Positions 56,044-64,000 of a stretch of 64,000 bases of DNA are shown piece by piece. A model generated the notes under the pieces. It saw only the letters and a program-made list of their open reading frames with translations, was not told where the DNA came from and did no database searches. Source of the DNA: Brachionus manjavacas (lineage: Eukaryota; Rotifera; Eurotatoria; Ploima; Brachionidae); assembly GCA_019054805.1 (NCBI GenBank), contig JAHQIY010000010.1, positions 1,471,501 to 1,535,500 of the forward strand, written 5' to 3'. Numbering within the stretch: position 1 is the stretch's first letter; each line of letters begins with the position of its first letter. The position numbers and the translations under genes are program-made.

Positions 56044-58339
56044 TTAGTACTTTTTCATTTTTTTATTAAAACCGGTATCTTGGGTCTCGTCATCTTCCTC
56101 AAACAAATCGCTATCATATTCATCTTCATCATCGCTGTCATTGTCAAACGACCTGTCTAAATCGCGCGGACTCGACTCCTCTGTGTCATAGGACCTAACC
56201 TCGCTTGTCTGCACCTCGCGCGTATTCAGCTGCTCTTTCAAATTATTTATTGTCACCATGGTCGGATCGCTGTCGTTAAACGAACTGCCGATCGCGTCCT
56301 GGTACAGCTTGTTAAACTTGGCAGTCGCTTCCCTTATCTAGAAAAAAAAAATTGAAAAATTGAATTTTTTGGCCCATAAGACAAAATCTGCGTCACCTCT
56401 TTCTGCAAGCTTGAAGTCTCTGCGCACAAAACAGACTTTTTTTGCTCAAGTTTGGCAACGCTCTCCTTCAGCGTGTCGATTGAGTCCAGCTTGCGCTTGC
56501 GGCATATCTGTGCCGCCACTTTATTCTTGCCTCTGCGCCGAATGTCCTTGGCTATGATCACCTGATCGTTGTTCAGCGACTTGTCGCGAATCAAATCGTT
56601 GAACTCGTCTGCACTAGTCTCCACTATTTGGCTCAGACTCAGCGGAATGCTGTTCTCTCTCAGCAGCTGTTGGTCACGTGACGCATTCTTCTCGTTCCGC
56701 TCTCCATCCGACCTGCTCGAGTTTTTGAGCATTTTCTTGAGCTTGTTCTTGTACGAATAGGGATGGTTGATCAGCGAGTCCTCTTCCGAGTTGCTTGTGG
56801 ACAAATAGGTGTGGTTGTGATTGAGTCCGTTCAATGCCGACGATTGTACACTGGACAGGCTGTTTGACGAGTTGGCATTGTGTCTCAATGTTGCATCAAC
56901 TTTGTTCAACTCCACTTCTCTTTCAATTGCTTCTTTCTTGACAAAAAAAAGAAAATTTTATTTACCCAAAATGACTAAGCAGTATTTGTTGGCCAAAAAA
57001 AACAAAGGTAAATGAACTAAATTTTTTTTTTTTTTTGTTGAGTCATCATTTAAATTGCATAATTAATAAAGAACGAAAAGAAAAATTTTATTCATTTTTT
57101 TTCTCTACTAACTTTTAATTCTGTATCATTAAGTAAAACATTTGGTATTTTTTTTGCTTTGTCATGATCATCATTGGTGTTGTGGGAAGCGGCCGACACG
57201 TCCAGAGATTTAAAAGTGGCATTTACGTGGTTGAGGCGTTGATTGCTGTCCATGAAGGCGATGAGCGCGGACATGTTCATGTCCTTGGACCTGGGCTCAG
57301 TGTCGTTTTTGTCCTTGTCGTGCAGCATTATGGCCTGGTCGAGCATGCTCTCGAACTGGGCCGTGTCGTTGTACAGCGTCTCGTTGGCCAAGTAGTTGTT
57401 CTCGACGAGCAGGGGACTGAACACAAACGTTTGGTTGTCGTTAAGCTTGGACAGCATCTTGTCGTCGTTTATTTTTATCTGATCATAAACAGACTCGGTG
57501 TTGTCGTCAGCCTCCACAAGCAGTTGATTGATCCAGTTCTCGTCGAGCAGGTTGTCCGAGTCCAGATTGGTGAGCGTGTCGTCCAAATTGGTCGAGTTTA
57601 TGCTCAGGTTTTCGTTGAGCTTTTCCAGCTCTTGGTTGATGGACAACTGGCTCAGGAACTCGGGCGTGGCGTTGTTGGTGGTGTTGACGCGCAGATTTGA
57701 GGCAAACGCCGAGTGGTGCGGACGAGCGAGTACCTGCTCAGTCTTGTTCGAGTCATTGGGCATCAGCATGATGAAGTACTCGCCAGTGTCCTCTTCGACA
57801 ATGAGCTTGCAGCCTTCCGGGATGCGGTTCTGCTCGAACAGGTCCGTAGTGGCCATTATGTCCGCGTTTTTCTGCGACTCCTTGTAGAACTCGATCTGCT
57901 TTGAGCTGTTGTGGTGGTGGTGGTGGTGATGGTGGCTGGTGCTGGACGGCATGATGCCCAAGTCAATGTCCTGCTGGAGAATGGTCTGTAGGTCCATGTC
58001 CATTTCAATGTCCTAAAATAATTTCCTAAAAAATAGTCTAAATTAAAATAAAGCTTGTTTTAAGTATGGCACCTCTTTGCTGAAAGAGTTGTCGTGCAGC
58101 AGAGTGAGCAGATCCTTCTGGGACGGATTCTGCACAAGCAGGGAGGCCGGTGCGATTAAATAGCTCAGCCGATTGAACAAGACTATTTCGTCCAAGTACG
58201 ATTTGGAGCGGTTGGCCAGAGTGTGCTTTGCTATGTGGTTGTGACTGCTAAATGGATCAATGGTTGTTTGGCGCAAAATGCTTGCCAACAAAGTTAGCCC
58301 GAGTACAGTCTCGAAAAAGTGCTTTTTTGGATTTCTCAT
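56044..58339 (-). CDS. CNC-bZIP transcription factor, NFE2L (Nrf) type
   Basis: Four exons rebuilt: 58073-58339, 57113-58012, 56397-56936 and 56044-56337; introns 60, 176 and 59 nt; 666 residues. It is the stress-response activator family that binds antioxidant-response elements with small Maf partners. Exon 1 has a hydrophobic segment (FFETVLGLTLLASILRQ, about 8-24), as in the ER-anchored NFE2L1 branch. Then come QQDIDLG (102-108), eight His (116-123) and EEDTGEYF (162-169). These two match the DLG and ETGE KEAP1-binding motifs of NRF2. The CNC domain is about 475-519 (IPLSLSQIVETSADEFNDLI) and the basic region DIRRRGKNKVAAQICRKRKL at 520-539, followed by a leucine zipper. The C-terminus is very acidic (DSDDEDEYDSDLFEEDDE). 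AG stands directly before the ATG, so a 5' UTR exon is likely upstream. Confidence 0.93.
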
Positions 58340-58359
58340 CTAAAAATATTTTTATTCTT

Positions 58360-58790
58360 TTTTTTTTTTTTAATTCGAAAATATGTAGAAATGTTGCCTA
58401 GCATTGATGCAAGGGCATAGAACACAGGCGAACAATTGCGCAACTTCTCTTAGATGCACCCCTGCACACTTTTTCCTATTACGTTCATGAAATTTTATAA
58501 AAAAAATTCTTATTTTACATTCTCTATCTTTCATTTTGAACATAATTTTTTCTTGTTAAATAGAGAGGTGTCGGAGAGAGAGAAAGAGAAAAAAAAGCAC
58601 ACTCGCATCGTTCAGTACTTGGATGAATCATGTTCAGATGGCTTAAGATGCTCTCATGTCGGAGCTTCTATTTCGAATAGAGTTTTGTCAATTTTTTGCT
58701 CTATGATTGCTTTAGTTCGGTTTGGGACGACTGCAATAACCACACGGCCTCCGTGCTAGACAAATTTTTATTTCTAAATTTTTACCAAAA
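58360..58790 (-). promoter_or_regulatory. Likely 5' UTR and promoter region of the CNC-bZIP gene
   Basis: The block is clearly GC-richer than its surroundings and includes a CT-rich tract (about 58565-58600). A poly-pyrimidine run plus AG on the minus strand ends just before the start codon at 58339, as expected for a splice into the first coding exon. The plus frame 58454-58759 inside has no motif. The exact transcription start cannot be set. Confidence 0.45.
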
Positions 58791-60939
58791 ATTTTTTCTA
58801 AATAAAAATAAAAAAAGGTAAAATAATAAAATAATTTAAATAAACTTTTTTTTTCTTTTTAAATTATGCTAATTTTAACAAGAACTTTAAACAACTGATG
58901 CACATAATGGAGCGAAAACTTAATTCCTAAATAATCAACTTTTCTAATTATTAAAATTTAAAAATAAAATTTTAAAAAATTGATTTTTTTTAATTCAAAA
59001 TTAGCATACACAAGCACATGAATGTTATAGTTTATACGGATGCCAAATTGGTCACGTGGTAACACAAAAATGTACCCTCTCTACTAGAAAAATAGTGGAA
59101 ATTTTTTTAACCAAAAATTTTTCTTTTCACTTAAGCCGAACGATTCAAGAGTGTAATTTTTTTCAAATTAAAAATTTGGCAAATTTTGACAATTGGTACT
59201 AATTTGAGAATAATTTCTCAAGCGTGTATATAATTGCATAGCATAATTTTGTGGATACATGTTGCCAAATTTCTAGTTTTCTTTTAAAAGCCATTTCGAC
59301 TTATATTATTATAAAACTTTCTTATCACTCTTTCTAAATTTTATCACTTAGGTGCTCGCTATAACAAAATCCAATTTCACAACACACAAAACTGAAAAAA
59401 TCGTAATTTAAAAAAAAATTCAAAAATTTGACATTAAATTTATCCAAAGTATAGAATGTTCTTAAATAAATATTTAAAAAAATTATCTTTTACTCTAAAA
59501 AGCTCCTTCTAGAAATTATTAAATAACAATTTTAAAATAATTAAATCAAATTATGCCTATTTTTTGAATAAAAAAAACAGTACTTGATCCTATACCAGTA
59601 CGTATTTAAAATGAATTCTAATCTAAATTCCTATATCATAATTTTTTAATATGAACAAAAATTAGTAAGTGTTTAAATTACTATCCAAACAAATGTATTT
59701 TTAAAAATTTTGAACTAGACCTAATTTTTATGAAATTTATCTGCAATTTTTTTCAGCTTTTATCACTATTTTTTTAAATTTGCTCTTTCGAATAATTAAG
59801 TACTTATTCGAGTAGATATTTTTATTTAATTTACCTTTAGAGCAAAACAAGTATAAAATGAAATAAAATAAGGATAAAAAATGCTCAACGAGCGGCATTT
59901 TTTTAAGCTCAGTTAAATTAAAAAGTAACTTTTTTTGCATCTAGAATCCACATAACGAAAAAACTTTTGCTCGAGCTAATAAATATTTTTTCTCTTTACT
60001 GAAGGTTTCATTGCTACTATTGAGTCTTGAAAAAAACAAAATAGTCAAAAATCCTGATTTTATCCTTGATAGATTTAATTATTATTCTATTTTTTTTTTT
60101 GAAAAAAAAGTTTATCTGAATATCTTAAAAATCTTGAAAAAAACATTTTTCAGAAATAATCGAAAAAATGTGGTAAATTGTGAACAGAGTTAAATTAGTC
60201 AGCGTAGGCTTGTCGTAAAAAAGCGAATTTAATTAAAAAATATAAAATTTTTATTTTTAAAAATTATATTTTATTAATTTTGGAAATTTTTTTTTGAATT
60301 TTTATAGCATGTTGGTATATTTTTTTAGAAAAAAAGACAATTGCTGATTTGCAGTTTTTATAAATAAATCTAAAGAATTAGAAATTTAGAAATTTTACAA
60401 TAGACGATAACTAATTAAGCATAAAATTGAGGAATATAAATTCTAAGAAATCTAAAAAAAAACAACTTTTGAATTTAACTTCATAAGAAAAAAAATTTAA
60501 AATTGAAATAAATTGAAAATTAAACTTGCAAGATCAAAGCAATTTTTTAACTATTAAATATGCTGCTATAATTTCTACTAACCTTTATTTTATTCTAAGC
60601 GTTTTTTCAATATTGAAGAGTTTAACTAAATTTTGATATATTTTTAACAAAAAAATAAAGTTACTGCATCAATTGATTTTAATTAGAACAATTTATTTTT
60701 GAACCAAAATTGACTTGATCGCTTTGAGACTTAAAATTTGATCGTAACTTTAAATTGGCCTTAGTTAATCATAAAGTAATATTAATAAATAGATATGGAT
60801 CTTTATTTGGCGAAACTGGTTATCTTATCGAGTGAATCAAAGTTTAATTTACATTTTTTATCATTTATGGTTTCTGTTTTGACAAGTAGAATTTTATTAG
60901 GGTTGCATTATTCCTTAATATGAACATTTTTTTTCCTAG
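58791..60939. other. Gene-poor AT-rich region
   Basis: No supported gene. One copy of a 65-70 bp dispersed repeat lies at 59709-59776. Confidence 0.4.
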
Positions 60940-61043
60940 GTTCTATGCAATATGTAAAATATGAACCCAAAGATCCAGTTAAAGATCGAATGCAAAAATG
61001 GTCATGTACCATAAAGAAGAACGCAAACAAGCCCAAGGACTAA
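60940..61043 (+). CDS. Candidate terminal exon of an unrecognised gene
   Basis: A strong acceptor (TTTTTTTTCCTAG, ending 60939) opens a frame SMQYVKYEPKDPVKDRMQKW, SCTIKKNANKPKD, stop at 61041-61043. The basic, non-repetitive composition is unlike the AT-rich flanks. The exon starts with two bases of a split codon, so a donor after the first base of a codon is needed upstream. A frame from ATG 60795 (MDLYLAKLVILSSE) lies close but gives no matching donor. Family unknown. Confidence 0.35.
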
Positions 61044-63609
61044 AACTCAAAATTTCTAATATGATACATTAGAAAATCAAAACAATTTGAAAAGGATAAT
61101 TTGAAGCATTTTTCAAGTAAAAGTTATGTAATCGATTTTATATTTCATTATTAATCTTTTTTATTTGTTTCGTTATATTGTTTCATTTCTTTAAATGAAA
61201 AACATCTCTTTTGCTTCTCAATCATCGTCATCATTATCAAAAATCTTCCTCAAGTGGGTTATGATCAAGAAAATTACCTGTGTCATGTGGACCATCATCT
61301 TCATCCTAAGAGCTACAAATTGCACCAGCATAGCAAATTATTAAAAAAATGTTACTAAAAAATTATTAAGGATTTTGAATAAAATTGAATAATTTCTTAA
61401 GGTTAATTTTTGACCCCGCTCTAAAATCTTAATTTAGATTTTTCTTGGCTTAAACAAAAAAGTGGCATTCAATTTTAGTAATCGAATTTTAACCATTACT
61501 TTATTTCCGATTTGCATTTGTAATTCGGCATTAAAACCCAAATCATTCAAGAACATGCTCGATGAATTAGGTTTCCTAAAATATGGGATCGATGGTACGC
61601 ATCCCTAGGGACAAAACCAAAATTTTAGATTCTAGCCCATGGACTTCTTTGCAAGGGTAAATTTCATGTTTAATAAAATTAAGTAATTTATTTTCTAAAA
61701 AAATGATAAATTCTTTATTTAAGATCTAAATCGAAAAATATTGATTTGAAGATTACATTTGATCATGAAATTCAATTTGCCCCTAAAAATTGTCATAAAC
61801 TTTATCTAGTTAAATTAAAAATCTGGAATTGTTGAGGTCCTTTAGAACAAGATCCAAAAAATAAACAAACTTGAAAAATTTAGCTGGTAAATTGACATAA
61901 TTTTCACTATTTAACTGAATTAATTTTGAAGGAATTTTTTGTGACCAAAAAACAACATCTTAATATTTCAAGAATTAGCCTTTTTTATTACAAATAAATT
62001 TTAAAATTTGCCTAAAATTTTAGAAATGAGAAAAGAAATGATTTAATCTCATGTAATTAAATTTATTCTATTAAAAATCATTGAAGTTATTTCCTTTTTT
62101 TAGCAATTTATTTATATATATTCTTAATTAAATAAATTTCAATATTCTGAACAATTTATTAATTGGGTAAAATTTTTTATTATTTATAAAGTTAACTAAT
62201 TATTCTTCTAGGGTAAAAATGTGATTAATTGGTCATGGAATTGACCAGTCCATTTTTTAAAAAATCTGATTTTAGTAATCTTAATTTTCATGATCAAAAA
62301 TTATAACAAAAAAAGTTTTGATTAATTAATTAATGAATTTATTAAATTTAAATTCAAATTAAAGTAAATTATTTTGAACTAGACCTAATTAATTTAAAAT
62401 TTATCGGCAATTTTTTTCAGCTTTTATCACTCTTTTTTTTTACTTGTGTCAAATAAGTTCTTCATTAAGTTTCCTTTCATAAATAAACAACAGATCTAAA
62501 TTATATCTAAAAACTGATTGATATTGTATATTTACTTATAAATCCATCACTAAACATTCAAAGCTTTCACTTACACCTATTACAACTTAATTTAATTCGG
62601 ATTCTCATTGTAGAATTATCACTTGTTTGAATTTTAATCTTAAATTTTAAAATTGAACCACTTCTTGTGCAGAAAAGTGAAAAAGACTTTTTTTTTTAAA
62701 TTAAAAATATATTTAATATACGGATTTTATGAATAGATAATAAAGATCTATTCTAAAAAATAAATATTTGGTATTGCATTGAATTTTTTCCAAAATATTG
62801 ATCCCTTTAAGTTTTTTATGGTTTCAAAAAACTCCATGATGCGCGTCATTTACTTTGCTCATACTAAACAAATCTTCTTAAAGCTAAATTTAAAGAAAAT
62901 ATTTAATAAAAGGTTGCCTATAACAATGAGACTCAAGCCTCATATTTTAAATGCATTCTATTTTTGTTCTAAATGATTAGCTTTAAGGTAAAATGGCAAA
63001 TTATTGTTCATATGCTAATTTTATAGTTAAAATGAACTTTGAATGAGTCTCACTTTAAAGCTTACTTAAAAAAGAATATTTAAAAAGCAAAAATAAACTA
63101 GAGCGATTTTACGAGTTAGCACTCTAACAGTGAACTCTTTAAAAAAAATTATTCTAAGAATAACAGCTTTATTTAAAAAAAGAATCATCAATAGCATATT
63201 TTTTTTAATCGAAATTTTGTTACTTTATTTAGAAAATTTTTCATAAAAAAAAGATAAAAATTGAATTAAAAGAGAAAATTATTGTGGCTTTGAAGCTTTT
63301 TGGTATTTAGATAAACTATCTAATTACAAGCATTTATTTTTGCAAAATTTGACTCACTTTGAATTATTGGAAATTACCAAAGAAAAATATCTTTAGACTT
63401 AGAAAAACTAAGCTTAAGATTTTGAAATTATGCTTGTTTTAACAAAAAATAAAATTCGAAAAAAATTAGAAGAATTTACCCTTTTTCCGACGCTATTCAG
63501 AGTTTCCCAGTAACGCGTTTAATTTTATAATAATTAACATCGAAGAGCAAATTAAAATTTTATTTTAGGTCTAGCTCGAATAAAGGGGAAATTAAAAGCG
63601 TTTATTTTA
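61044..63609. other. Gene-poor AT-rich region
   Basis: Nothing firmly coding. A short minus-strand acidic frame near 61215-61310 (DEDDGPHDTGNFLDHNPLEE) follows an acceptor-like AG but is isolated. The second copy of the dispersed repeat is at 62372-62440. The plus frame 62779-62976 has no motif. Confidence 0.35.
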
Positions 63610-63619
63610 AAATATTTAA

Positions 63620-64000
63620 GTAATCTAGTAGTAGTAGTAGTAGTAGTTTTGACTGTAGCTGGCTAGCCAGCGAGTGTGCTGATAAGGCACACTATGACAG
63701 CTGATGTGATTGATTGCTGCTCATCCAACAATCAATGCCTGCTTTAAAGCTGTTAACATTAGGGGCTTCAACTAATTGATTTGGCAGTGAGTTCCATATG
63801 TTAGCGGTTCTGTTGAAAAAAGTTATCTCTATGTTGGAGCCTCGAAATTTCTTTGTGATATTTGAAGCAGTGACCTCTTCCTTGGATTTTGGTGACATTA
63901 AAATTGTTGCTTTTTTCAACCAATTCTATTCCATGCATGAACTTGTATAATTGAATTAGATCACCTCTTTTTCTTCTTTCCACCAGATTTGGAATGTTTA
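63620..64000 (-). pseudogene. CR1-like LINE 3' end, cut by the window edge
   Basis: Two minus frames join by a frameshift near 63845: RKRGDLIQLYKFMHGIELVE, then FFNRTANIWNSLPNQLVEAP and VNSFKAGIDCW, the RT C-terminus of a CR1-like element. The 3' UTR has a GTGTGC/GCACAC stem (63674-63679 with 63687-63692) and a 12-bp palindrome CTGGCTAGCCAG (63659-63670). An ACT repeat tail (about 63627-63648) follows. The rest lies beyond 64000. Confidence 0.8.

Noticed and set aside
56360-57015. Plus-strand frames opposite exon 3 of the same gene
   Set aside because: Antisense shadows of the CNC and bZIP coding sequence.
57164-57904. Long plus-strand frames opposite the CNC-bZIP gene (178, 119 and 63 codons)
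   Set aside because: They mirror the codon bias of the minus-strand exon, which has clear domains and splice sites; the plus translations have no motif.
62779-62976. Plus frame of 65 codons
   Set aside because: Lys/Phe/Ile-rich composition as expected by chance in AT-rich DNA; no splice partners or motif.
1-64000. Bacterial-type features (CRISPR, operons, Shine-Dalgarno sites) and tRNA or rRNA genes
   Set aside because: The window is animal nuclear DNA with spliced genes; no regularly spaced repeats and no tRNA-like or rRNA-like sequence were seen by eye. A tRNA scan could overturn the last point.

Overview
The window is AT-rich nuclear DNA of an animal. Genes are spliced, with GT-AG introns that are mostly 45-62 nt long. 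The families are metazoan: SLC25A19, XXYLT1, SLC35D, SLC17, a CNC-bZIP factor of the NFE2L type, USP and RBR. Between the genes lie decayed LINEs, hAT, Tc1/mariner and Mutator-like elements and many foldback elements. Very short introns, high AT content and CR1-like LINEs with hairpin plus microsatellite 3' ends would fit a rotifer of the Brachionus type. That placement is an inference.

Layout. 1-5 kb: hAT remnant, three inverted-repeat elements and a possible 3' gene end (minus). 5.06-6.08 kb: mitochondrial thiamine pyrophosphate carrier (minus, 2 exons rebuilt). 11.0-12.0 kb: xyloside xylosyltransferase 1 (plus, intronless). 14.65-15.88 kb: Tc1-like long-TIR element. 15.99-17.60 kb: SLC35D-type nucleotide-sugar transporter (minus, 9 exons rebuilt). 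18.85-27.9 kb: a transposon stack. It starts with a truncated LINE flanked by a 44-bp target duplication. Next comes an 8-kb long-TIR element with an 8-bp TSD, holding a complete but broken hAT (own TIRs and 8-bp TSD) and a nearly full-length dead CR1-like LINE. 28-34 kb: LINE pieces and a mariner transposase fossil. 34.3-36.0 kb: SLC17-type transporter (plus, 4 exons rebuilt). 36.37-36.86 kb: secreted tyrosine-rich protein with a TATA box. 37.8-40.45 kb: a second nested stack, with a Mutator-like element (9-bp TSD) and a foldback inside an ACCGG-rich element. 43.3-44.6 kb: LINE. 44.8-48.9 kb: ubiquitin-like protein, USP-type deubiquitinase and RBR-type E3-like protein, close together, the last two head to head. 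52.6-55.3 kb: LINE graveyard and a Tc1-like MITE. 56.0-58.3 kb: NFE2L/Cap'n'collar bZIP factor (minus, 4 exons rebuilt). 58.8-63.6 kb: almost no genes. The right edge cuts a minus-strand CR1-like LINE.

How the genes may work together. XXYLT1 and the SLC35D transporter converge 4 kb apart; both can be tied to O-glycan assembly in the secretory pathway. The most notable group is the Ubl-USP-RBR cluster. It places a possible modifier (GG plus a six-residue tail), a cysteine protease of the class that can remove such tails, and a ligase-like protein with a candidate catalytic cysteine within 4.2 kb. All exon structures were built by eye from splice sites, reading phase and family alignment from memory; no search was run.
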